In this document: one piece after another, positions 50,901-55,307 of the stretch
Layout of the letters: each line of letters begins with the position of its first letter
How positions within the stretch are numbered: position 1 is the stretch's first letter
From: CBDFHC01 sp965247585
Lineage (GTDB): Bacteria; Chloroflexota; Dehalococcoidia; Lucifugimonadales; GCA-2712585
Direction: 5' to 3'
DNA: 64,000 nucleotides
NCBI GenBank assembly: GCA_965247585.1
Contig: CBDFHC010000004.1
Location: 1-64,000, forward strand
Notes under the pieces: model-generated
Seen by the model: only the letters and a program-made list of their open reading frames with translations
Told to the model about the DNA's origin: nothing
Database searches by the model: none
Translations under genes and position numbers: made by a program

Positions 50901-50969
50901 GTCGCGGTAGTGATTGGGATAGTCGCCGGAGTCGTTCTCATAATTGTGGTGCTACGTAGCCGGAGATAG
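35928..50969 (+). CDS. Giant surface protein: Fn3 domains with inserted FG-GAP propellers, cadherin-like repeats and membrane anchor
   Basis: The 5013-residue protein has a signal peptide (about 1-34, after 'SAIPLNTSAQ') and a C-terminal transmembrane anchor ('WWVIVAVVIGIVAGVVLIIV', then RSRR). In between, seven modules repeat one plan: the front of an Fn3 domain ('GDTKVKLTWEPPGDGSPAIT'), seven FG-GAP blades ('FGISVAVDGDTVVVGA ... AYVFT'), then the rest of the Fn3 ('WTSIAGSS ... GLTNDTTYVFRLRGVNA'). About eight ordinary Fn3 domains lie between and around them. Near the C-terminus are three cadherin-like repeats ('FTVDENTPPGSLVGDAITAT'), each followed by a beta-sandwich ('WQWAASSDGSNWSDISGANS'). 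Such proteins act in adhesion; calcium binding is likely from Asp-rich loops. It has no close upstream partner gene, and the ribosome binding site is weak. Confidence 0.92.
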   Translation: MRPSSRSQRLGMAAMVAVLVLLSGSAIPLNTSAQTDPPAKPTGLSTLAGDTKVKLTWEPPGDGSPAITSYQLWQLAQNSKLTADITLGNQFGYSVAVDGDTAVIGVYGDGVPDSVGTLVANAGSAYVFTRNTGTGVWSKAAMLTASVPTENDHFGISVAIDGGTVVVGAHQLDYELNNIVASRSGAAYVFTRPDNGWADTSGITPEYNETAKLTPGTAGAAGDRFGVSVAVRGDTVVVGAHQHDGNAGAAYVFTKSGTAWVSTSTAAKLTASDSAASDQFGSSVAVDGETDGDTVVVGASQGDSADAGGNSITDSGAAYVYTKPGTGWADSSAETAKLTASDGAASDEFGISVAVDDDTVVVGASGDDGKGSVYVYTKPSGSAWADSSAETAKLIASDGAASDEFGISVAVDGDTVVVGAHKHDVTPSRGGTAVADAGAAYVFTKPGSAWASTSTAAKLTASDRAANDEFGSSVAVDGDTVMVGAYSHDNGDSNTANSGAVYVFGSWTSIAGSSAAGTTAHLVTGLTNDTTYVFRLRGVNANEASDPSDSVAGTPKAASYAPVKLLNFSAAQTGDGEVELTWDAHRYPLSVTGYAYRQDAGGGPSWTTIPGSDSSTVYHTVTSLTAGTEYTFAVSATNSTFNKDKNSDSLTASDSRSVTIVAKPAAPDSFSAVAGDEQVWLGWRSPADFTISRYEYQQKEGTGAFGENWTFIPGSRSGTTFHIVTGLSNDTFYTFRVRAVNAAGESVESGEQSATPGPASSAPVKPEGFAARQTGVRQVELTWDPSSTPLTVTGYEFTQNNGSTWTTISGSDHSTVSHTLNNLNTGSYNFAVRAVNGSFVGASSGAQSLTVVAKPAALTGLAINDSDIGDTQVRLNWNSPGDGSPPITKYQILQFAKRLISDDRSGGDELGSSVAVDGDTLVIGALGDDDTENLSGSAYVFTRVAGGWTQAGKLTASAPKVDAGFGRAVAVHGDTIVVGAYEEDHTAAAGAGAAYVFTKPANGWADMTQTARLTASDAAANDEFGTSVAVHEDTIVVGAPEEDTGARGSAYIFTKSANDWGNAPVSGDYRVQTATLRGDGNGDRFGRSVAVHGDTIVVGSNDGDDAKGEAYVFTKSAVTGVWDDWDDKSASNATARLTASARANDDYFGRSVAVEGETIVVGAPYNDGPMNSGSAYVFSKPASGWTSTSTAAKLTASDHAENDQFGYSVAVDGNTVVVGADGDDSDKGSAYVFTKPATGWTDTAGTDKRTAYDRSGDDRFGNSVAVDGDTVLVGAVGDDSDKGSAYVFGTGEWADIAGSGAGTISHIAKGLRNKAEHTFRVRAVNAAGASDPTDEESATPVAATAAPAAPVNFSATQTGVGQVELTWNAHLEPLSVTGYEYNVDAGGGPSWNPITDSDSSTVSHAINDLTVGSPPTQYAFAVRAVNTAFNKDSNSAALTASGSKSLTLVAQPAAAGGLATVAGDEQVKLNWSDPVAGSPPIAKYQLLQLDPSKLTASDGLRGDEFGISVAVDGDTAVIGAYLDDTTNGDNAGSAYVFTKVSGVWRQLAKLTASDGDTSDEFGYSVAVDGDTVVVGAHLDDHTDGDGDTDDDEGAAYVFTKPANGWADMTQTAKLTAFGAAANDEFGISVAVDGNTVLVGAHQYDSGKGAAYVLTKPFTGWADSNETAKFIASDAAANDEFGISVALDGDTAVIGAYHDDHTDDGNTIGNAGSAYVFTKVSGVWSQKAKLIAVDGAANDEFGISVAVNGDTVVVGARQNDTSSGAAYLFTEVSGVWKHVAKLTADDGAANDEFGISVAVEGDTAVIGARQDDTSNGSAYVFTKVSGVWSQKAKLTASDGAADDEFGISVAVDGDTVVVGAYKHNVGEGTGGANAGAAYLMSISEWADIPGSGATTTSHIVTGLTNNVEHTFQVRGVNAAGGGSASARAGGTPTFAIPNRPTDFAADAGDAVVDLSWVDPEDSTIDKYQLLQIIQGGKLTTASTDDPVVRGDGFGISVAADGDTAVVGAYQDDDATNDNSGSAHVFTRSSSAAPWSWSAKLTASDAAANDEFGIAVAVDGDTIVVGAHQNDSNKGAAYVFTWNSSNSNWEQKAKLTASDAAANDEFGIAVAVDGDTIVVGAHQNDSNKGAAYVFTKPESGGWADATETAKLTASDAAANDEFGISVAVHGETVVVGAHQNDADDQDNNEGAGYVFTMPESGGWADATETAKLTADNGAANDEFGISVAVHGETVVVGAHKYDVGGGTEKANAGAAYVFIKPAGGPWADGTETPKLIASDATRGDEFGISVAVDDDEDTIVVGAYLDDHTDDDGNTIGSAGSAYVFTQDSNGWSQKTKLTGPSRGKGDWLGYSVAVAGGTVLAGAYQSSISGPDSGAVYLWTVPQWADIANSDATTTSHTVTGLTNRVEYSLQVRAVDKVEGAGAGPPSDPLRAMPLKPKPAVPTVLSAVAGDSQVELSWDDPAGGSPPIINYQLWQHAEHPTLTADTRTANDEFGYAVAIDGDTAVVGMPGEDSPDNSGAAFVFTRDQGTGKWSPSPVARLRASDPGTQYRFGLSVAVHEDTSNGDTIVVGAPDHSSSKGAVYVFSEPSGGWANDVGEDHATETARFLASDGAAADEFGNSVAVVGNTIVVGAYLDDDNGASSGSAYVFDEPSGSWANDTDSDDADAEFDHTTETLKLSGSSGSDNFGRSVAIDGDTIVVGASGDDSGTGSAFVFIKPATGWANSSGTEVAKLTAYFGSGSDGGDRFGRSVAIDGGTLVVGAYGDDGDTGSAYVFTKPYTGWANSPGTETAQLTASDRAANDEFGRSVSVDGDTVVVGAHKDNIGGGTDIEGSSYVFTKPKAEWVDSSEAAKLPGPGDSDDDKFGWSVAIDEDTILVGADWHSSNDAGAAYLYDIRVWADIDGSTGETRSHFATGLTNDAEHTFAVRAVNDGGASGPSNQVSAEPASAASAPAKPRNFSAVQVGAREVRLEWEPSTDPLTIVTFEYTDNAGENEIWKDATGSHSTTASYTVSDLVVDTTYTFAARAINSAGEGVSSDPWSVTIAAAPADRPTALTAVAGDEQVQLSWRYSGSQTSTTGFQYQQKTGGDFGDDWTDIIGSTWVTRSHIVTGLTNGTTYTFRVRAVNVTIGSDTTNEEDATPSASGSRPARPTNFNAEQTGVGQVELTWNTAGARLTVTGYQYTADGGSNWSDISGSDSGTVSHIVSGLMVDTMYTFAVRAVNSGMLSGFSSSFRDVTIIDVPNMPTGLGTTSGDTQATFHWNVTVETTDRPIDKHQLLHLPQSKLTADDGADDDEFGYSVAIDGNTAVVGAPGSNSNAGAAYVFVFTEADDDDDGVWSQAAKLTASVPAANDEFGISVAIDGETIVVGAHQNDADENDNDEGAAYVFTRVSGIWGQKAKLTASGAAENDEFGISVAVHGETVVVGAHLDNANDDDADSGAAFVFTKPGNSGWANATETAKLTASDGVANDKFGISVSLDDDTVVVGAHQPQYEESGANVEVGPGAAYVFTKPATGGWTDNTEGAKFTAPDGAANDEFGVSVAIDVDAVVVGAHLHDVGANANAGAAYVFTRDSNSGKWGQPLKLTASNGHADDGFGNSVAVDGNTAVVGAYLDDRDNAARDTGSTYVFARKLGAWSQTLNLAGPGPDLNDRLGYSVAVDDGTLLAGAPQDEIDPGFAYAMDISDAEWTDFVSTELTDNGEDYFYRVLNLTNDQEYAFRVRSVNAAANRPSNETVAATPKSAKPGKTDGLSAQPGDSQVTLSWDDPRDSSLTGYQVLRPPEQTKFTAGSDGERNGAFGASVAVDDAAVVVGGTAVVGAPKHNVGSKSNAGAAYVFTEVDGVWSGPIELTAGSDGAENDWFGYSVAVESNVAVIGAYQHDTNDNADAGAAYVFIRDPLTGVWSEPVKLIADDGAENDWFGYSVAVDGETIVVGARWHNGKAGAAYVFTRNSMTRVWGNDPEPGETHRVETAKLTASDGGTFNYFGHSVAVDGETIVIGAPGYNDNTGVAYVFTRNSMTRVWGNDPESGETHRVETAKLTAFNGHAGDGFGNSVAVDGETIVVGAQQGDGERGSAYVFTEPTGDGGWADNTETAKLAASDRELGDHFGNSVAVRGGSIVVGAYTANINECDECDEDLRSGAAYLFTKPAGAVWANDPNKDYRTESGKLTLPTNEEERGDEFGNSVALDGQSIVVGAPEGNDDFGSVYVSDIPQWAFLASGAETTPATVEGLTNGVEYAFQVRAVDFYGEGLPSNIARATPMPAPDAPTNFTATAQNASVRLAWDDPDDSGITRYEYRQASGDGNFGPAIPIRGSSATTTSHTVRDLINHLTYRFQIRAVNVYGAGDWPPSLNATPRAPSLNATPRAPNRTPYFIGGYSVTFTVDENTPPGSLVGDAITATDPDGDVLTYSLSGIDASSFVLDGSTGQITVGSGTLLDYESGPTRYTVVVSVHDGRGAYGDDDSTIDDLIEVSIDVSNVDEAGTVSVSLEKPEVGTALTVSLSDPDGSLSDISWQWAASSDGSNWSDISGANSDSYTPVADDVGIYLQAVASYTDGHGPGKSAHAVMEQQTAQRGPSFEGDVTFTVDENTPPGSLVGDAITATDPDGDVLTYSLSGIDASSFVLDGSTGQITVGSGTLLDYESGPTRYTVVVSVHDGRGAYGDDDSTIDDLIEVSIDVSNVDEAGTVSVSLEQPEVGTALTVSLSDPDGSLSDISWQWARSSDGSNWSDISGANSDSYTPVADDVGIYLQAVASYTDGHGPGKSAHAVMEQQTAQRGPSFEGDVTFTVDENTPPGSLVGDAITATDPDGDVLTYSLSGIDASSFVLDGSTGQITVGSGTLLDYESGPTRYTVVVSVHDGRGAYGDDDSTIDDLIEVSIDVSNVDEAGTVSVSPEQPKSGTALTASLSDPDGSLSDISWQWAASSDRANWQDTAGASSSTYTPVDLDADKYLRVTASYADGEGSGKQAQAVLNNPVQGLPEPVATPTDGGDEGFPWWVIVAVVIGIVAGVVLIIVVLRSRR
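36160..48551 (+). other. Seven FG-GAP beta-propeller inserts, seven blades each, within the giant protein
   Basis: The inserts lie at about 36160-37445, 38612-39808, 40400-41580, 41849-43077, 43361-44615, 45763-46980 and 47261-48551. I counted blades by the 'FG-x-SVAV' landmark and each insert has exactly seven, 49 in total. Each insert begins after an Fn3 half ending in 'YQLWQ' or 'YQLLQ' and is followed by 'W-x-DI-x-GS' and the remaining Fn3 strands. Seven blades is the number that closes an integrin-type propeller. Confidence 0.85.
49044..50590 (+). repeat. 606-bp near-identical tandem repeats (cadherin-like domains)
   Basis: Units 49044-49649 and 49650-50255 are almost identical, and a third, partial unit runs from 50256 to about 50590. 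Each encodes a cadherin-like domain plus an Ig-like beta-sandwich. The near identity indicates recent duplication and a locus prone to unequal recombination. Confidence 0.92.
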
Positions 50970-51053
50970 GACTGGGAAGAAGTCTTAGCAGCCACCCGGT
51001 CCAGACTGACACTTGAGGAACATCCCGCGGCCGTTACTCATAGCGCCACGACC

Positions 51054-51555
51054 AACTGGCAAGATACGGCCGGCGCGTCTTCCTCCACCTATACGCCCGT
51101 TGACCTGGACGCGGACAAGTATCTGCGGGTCACAGCGTCTTACGCTGACTTGGGACCAGCTGCTTTCTCAGCCGCTAACGTGGTCCTCCAGGCGCGGTGG
51201 CGGCGTAGCACTCCGTCATGGGGCCCTATCGCCAGACTGCGGCCGGGCGGGCTCTCGTACAGACTCCGAAGGCCGGGCACGCCTGGTTCCGGCAAGCAGG
51301 CTTTGCTCGTCATAGGTGAATCGGCCGTCTTGAACCACCCGGTCCGGGACTTCCCGAACCGGTGGCGACACCGACGACCACGGCGACGGACACCCCGGCG
51401 CCCTCACCCACACCCACAGCGGATCCGCTTGTCCGCCGTCCGAGGCGGACGGCTGAGACGAAGGATTTCCCTGGTGGGTTATCGTCGCGGCAACAGTGAT
51501 TGGGGTAGTCGCCGGAGTCGTTCTCATAATTGTGGTGCTACGTAGCCGGAGATAG
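51054..51555 (+). pseudogene. Decayed duplicate of the giant protein's C-terminus and anchor
   Basis: Positions 51054-51149 repeat 50688-50783 exactly or nearly so. After unrelated sequence, 51288-51400 and 51459-51555 repeat the linker and transmembrane anchor, ending with the same stop. The copy has no start and shifts frame. The sequence after each stop (50970-51059 and 51556-51690) is also duplicated, so a segment of several hundred bases was copied in tandem and then interrupted. Confidence 0.75.
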
Positions 51556-51739
51556 GACTGGGAAGAAGTCTTATGAAGCCGCAGCAGCCACCCCGTCTAT
51601 GTCCACGCCAAGCTCCGCCCAGGCATCTGACACTTGAGGAACATCCCGCGGCCGTTACTCATAGCGCCACGACCAACTCGAAAGCTCGCAGTACGGTACA
51701 CTTGTGCCCACCACCGTCATTACAGAAGCAGGCAGGAGG

Positions 51740-51864
51740 CAGCTCGAGAGATCACGGAATATATCGAGCTCTTCTATAACCGCCAGCGCCGCCAGGCCAG
51801 GCTGGGGTTCCTGTCACCCGCGGCGTATGAGCAGAGATTCTATGCCGGACTACCAGCAGCATGA
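51740..51864 (+). pseudogene. IS3-family transposase C-terminal fragment
   Basis: 'EITEYIELFYNRQRRQARLG' and 'FLSPAAYEQRF' are the classic C-terminal residues of IS3 OrfB. The rest of the gene is missing. Confidence 0.7.
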
Positions 51865-51900
51865 AAGGTTTGGTGTCCACTATTTACGTCCGACCTCATC

Positions 51901-53163
51901 ATGCCCCTGTTCAACAGCCGTGCCAAACACTACTACGTGATCGAAGGCGACCTCCAGAGCTACTTCGATACCGTCCATCACCGGACGCTCATGAAGCTGC
52001 TGCGGAGAAGGCTAAAGGATATGCCTGTGTTGGACTTGATCTGGAAGTTCCTGAAATCGGGCGTGATGGAAGGGGGCCTCTTCTCCCACACCGACTCCGG
52101 GGTGCCACAGGGAGGGGTTATCTCCCCGCTGCTAGCCAACGTCTACCTCAACGAGTTCGACCAGTGGGCGGCGGCACAGTGGGACCTCTACCCAAAAGCC
52201 CGCGAAAGGCGAAGGCAGGCGGGCTTCGGCAACTACAAGATGGTGCGCTACGCAGACGACTTCGTGGTCGTCAGCAACGCGTCCCAAGCCGAGGTCAAGG
52301 CGACCAAACAGGCCATACAACGCTTTCTGGAGAACGAACTCCACCTCACGCTATCGGAAGAAAAGACGGTCATCACCCACGTCAACGATGGCTTCGACTT
52401 CCTGGGTTTCCACATCCAGCGCAAGCGGGTCAACGACAAGTGGGCGGTGCATCTCCGACCGATGGCCAAGGCTAAGGAGCGAGTGAAACGAAAGCTCAAA
52501 GACCTGACTTCCAGAACCTCGACGTGGATGGACGAGTACAACCGACTGACGACCCTGAACGCTATCGTGCGAGGGTGGGCCGAATACTACCGGTACACCA
52601 GCTTCGTGCGGGACATCGGCGAGATCACAACCTTCGCATGGTTCCGCTACCTCTAGTGGTTGCGGAAAAAGCACAAGGGAAGTCACAAGGGGCAGCTCAT
52701 CCGAAGCAAATCCAAGAGGCTCCATGGCAGAATCCGCTGGCATGCTGCGGTGCGCGAAGGCGGTAACACGCTGGAAGCGTACCAATGGCTCCCCACCCGA
52801 CAGGAACTTGACCGCCAACGCTACCGGCAGAAGGGCACGGCGGGTTTTCCGCACCCCTACCTGTCCGGCCACGCCACGGCAGCAAGTGACCATCCACAGG
52901 GAGCAACCGGCCCGGACGAGCGCATCTACGCGGCAATTATTGGGGCCAGCAGCTGCAATCGCGGCGAACCCCTCGAAATCGTCGAACGGAGACTCAGAGC
53001 AAAGGTGCGTGACGGCATGAAGTGTCAACAGTGTGGCGCACGGACAGGTTTGGCTGTCCACCACACCAAAGGCATGAAGTCGCACGCACTCAGTAATCTG
53101 GTCACGCTCTGCCGGACGTGCCATCAGGCCGTACATCGACCAAGCCAACAACAAACCGTCTAA
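51901..53163 (+). pseudogene. ltrA: Group II intron reverse transcriptase/maturase, truncated and with an in-frame stop
   Basis: The frame begins inside the RT fingers-palm region ('YYVIEGDLQSYFDTVHHRTL'), has 'GVPQGGVISPLLANVYLNEF' and the catalytic YADD ('MVRYADDFVVV'), then the maturase X domain ('LNAIVRGWAEYYRYTSF'). A TAG at 52654-52656 interrupts it. The same frame continues through a DNA-binding region to an HNH endonuclease ('CQQCGARTGLAVHHTKG', 'CRTCHQAVH'). The N-terminal RT motifs are lost. It is most likely inactive. Confidence 0.88.
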
Positions 53164-53167
53164 TGGA

Positions 53168-53201
53168 GAGCCGGGTGCCATGAAAGTGGCAAGCCCGGTT
53201 C
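53168..53201 (+). ncRNA. Group II intron domain V (first intron)
   Basis: The 34-nt hairpin (GAGCCGGGTGCCATGAAAG, then GGCAAGCCCGGTTC) has the group II domain V form with its GAAA tetraloop. It forms the catalytic core together with domain I, which is missing here. Confidence 0.88.
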
Positions 53202-53261
53202 GGTGAGAAGGATCGCGCAGACCAGCCGGAGCAATCCGGCCATTGGCGGCGCCGTCCCTAC

Positions 53262-53808
53262 TCAATACTACGTGCTGGGCTCGGGCGGCATCGACGTCCA
53301 GTCTCAGAGCGCCCACATGGTGGCGCGAGTGCTGGCCGCACCCGGTTCGATACGAGGGCTGGCGCCGGTCACTGAGAAGTTACAACTGGCCCACGGCCCC
53401 ATCCCTGCGTACTTGTTCGAGCTGGGGCTGCGCTGGTTCCAGGAAACCCCCGACACCGAGCGGTTCTTCGCGGTGCGCTGGGACGGGGACGCCTACCGGG
53501 TAGTGGTGCCAGAGCAGGCCGGGACCACCGCTTCCCTCACGTACGAGCCCCCTGCCGGTGTGGTGGCGGAGTTCCACTCCCACGGGAATGGACGCGCCTT
53601 CTTCTCAGGCACCGACGACCGGGACGAGCAGGGCTTCCGAATCTACGGGGTCGTCTGGAGAACGGGAGACCCTAAACCGGAGCTGAGTCTCCGGGTGGGG
53701 GTCTACGGCCACTTCGCCCCGGTGCAGTGGCCCCAGGTGTTCGACGGCCCAGACCCCGGCGTCCAGCTGATGGATGAAGAGCCTGTATCAACACACACAA
53801 AGGACTGA
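53262..53808 (+). CDS. JAMM/MPN-type peptidase, PRTRC protein A-like (3' exon)
   Basis: After the intron the frame encodes about 180 residues with a JAMM metal motif: Glu in 'VVAEFHSHGNGRAFFS', His-x-His, and Asp in 'TDDRDEQGF'. This exact pattern (HSHG...FFS.TDD.DEQG) is characteristic of protein A of PRTRC systems, conserved plasmid or island clusters that also encode a ThiF/E1-like protein. JAMM enzymes cleave isopeptide or peptide bonds of ubiquitin-like proteins. The first exon is not in the window, so the gene is broken as it stands. The ThiF gene begins 20 bases downstream. Confidence 0.82.
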
Positions 53809-53828
53809 ACTACAACAAGGAGGTAACC

Positions 53829-54297
53829 ATGCCCTACTACCTGGACAACGCGTTCCTGCTGGACAAACCCTGGATCACTGTGGTCGGCTGCGGCGGGACC
53901 GGCGGCTTCGTGGCCGAGGGCCTCTGCCGACTCTTCCAAGGAAGGGATGCCACCATTGTCCTGGTCGACCACGACCGGGTGGAGCCCCACAACCTACTTC
54001 GGCAGAACTTCTACGCAGCAGATGTGGGGAAGTTCAAGAGCCAGGCCCTGGCCGACAGGTTGGCCAGTACTTACGGGCGTCCCATCGGCTACTCGGTCTA
54101 TCCCTTTCGGGAGGGCGACTCTGACTCCCATGGGCACAGTTGGCCCGGCCTTCCGGCCTATGGCCACGGACTGTTCATCGGCTGCGCCGACAACGCCGCC
54201 GCACGCAGGGCCATGGCAGAGTGGCTGCCGGGCGGGCGGCATCAGTGGCTCATCGACGCAGGCAACGACACCAACTGGGGACAGGTGCTCGTCGGCA
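53829..54297 (+). CDS. PRTRC-like ThiF/E1 protein, exon 1
   Basis: An adenylating-enzyme fold: nucleotide-binding 'ITVVGCGGTGGFVAEGLCRL', 'VLVDHDRVEPHNLLRQNFYA' with the conserved Asp and Arg, and 'LFIGCADNAAARRAMAEWL'. ThiF/E1 proteins activate the C-terminus of a ubiquitin-like or sulfur-carrier protein with ATP. Translation unspliced would stop at 54320 after a few intron codons. A GGAGG site precedes the ATG, and the JAMM gene is immediately upstream. Exon 1 ends in the codon after 'GQVLVG'. Confidence 0.85.
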
Positions 54298-54746
54298 GTG
54301 CGCCGCGTCACGCGGCATAGGATACCTGATTGAATCAGGAGAAACTCGAAGGAAGTTTCTGGGTCAACCGACCTACCTGGAGGCGAAAGCCAAGGGGGAC
54401 AATAGCATGTCGGTAAAGCGGCTACGGCCTGAAAGCGTTGTAATGCCGGTTCCGCAAGACCCGCGCGATATGGTGAAGGCTTGATTGCCTGAACCCCAGT
54501 TCCCAGAAGGTGTACTCGGCACCCGCCGGTAGAACGCTTGCAACCCGACGCCACCCATTGCATCGGTATGTAGTGCAGACCGATGCAATGGGTGGGCGAT
54601 GACCGATGTGGTCATTCAAGGGAACGAACGGGGCACCTAAGTCGCGCTAGAACGTCCTATGTCGAAAGACGGAGGAGACAGGGTTCGGCTTCTACTAAAT
54701 CACGACTTTAGACATCGGGGTCGCGTCCCAGTTCAATCTGGGCGCA

Positions 54747-55133
54747 TCATAGGGCTATAGCGTCATCCAACAACTGGGAGTTTGTTCTCGCCAGTATCAC
54801 GATGTCATCCCGGAGAATGGGGTCGGACATCCTGACCTTGTTCTCGGCTCGCTGCCTCGCACCCTCGTGAGGTGTTCTCACCTTGAATAGGTAGTACGCG
54901 AACACGAGGACTGCAACCGCAACCACACCGATGAACAGCGCATTCAGAAACTGTAACACAACAACAGAGAACAGGGGAACACCACGAGGGCTCGCGCTGA
55001 GAGAGCTATAGGAGAACCAGCCACCGGATACATAGGTTAGGTCATAAAACACCCAAAGTAGCAAAACTGCTGCAAGGATGACCACGACCACCACACCCAA
55101 GGCTATGAGTAGAGTCCTCATGTTACTTCTCAT
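54747..55133 (-). CDS. Two-helix membrane protein encoded inside the group II intron
   Basis: A 128-residue protein with two strong transmembrane helices ('LLIALGVVVVVILAAVLLLW' and 'LFIGVVAVAVLVFAYYLF') and a charged C-terminal tail. It runs antisense to the intron and to the host gene. The start could be the ATG at 55133 or the one four codons later. No family recognised. Its position between the domain I region and the reverse-transcriptase gene suggests cargo acquired by the intron. Confidence 0.6.
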   Translation of the reverse strand: MRSNMRTLLIALGVVVVVILAAVLLLWVFYDLTYVSGGWFSYSSLSASPRGVPLFSVVVLQFLNALFIGVVAVAVLVFAYYLFKVRTPHEGARQRAENKVRMSDPILRDDIVILARTNSQLLDDAIAL

Positions 55134-55307
55134 CGTGAGATCAATCTAGCCGAACCATACCCCCAAAGTCAACGGAACGCGGGATGGCCTACGGGGGGAG
55201 ACCCCTATGGTCACGGAGTCCTCGTAGTAGTCCGAGGGCGGGAAAGCCGTCCACATGGCGAAGGAGGACAGGTGGTTTCGACGGAATACAACAGAGAGGT
55301 ATGCATA

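Larger units (their letters stand above)
51890..53261 (+). mobile_element. 5'-truncated group II intron in a JAMM peptidase gene
   Basis: A reverse-transcriptase gene is followed by a domain V and a domain VI, and the intron ends at CCCTAC (53256-53261). The 5' part of the intron, and the first exon of the host gene, are missing; the sequence joins to IS3 debris near 51890. Without domain I it cannot splice in cis. Confidence 0.75.

Noticed and set aside
54715..54745. T-arm-like hairpin (CCCAGTTCAATCTGGG)
   Set aside because: No other tRNA arms surround it; it lies in the group II intron RNA and is more simply part of that fold.
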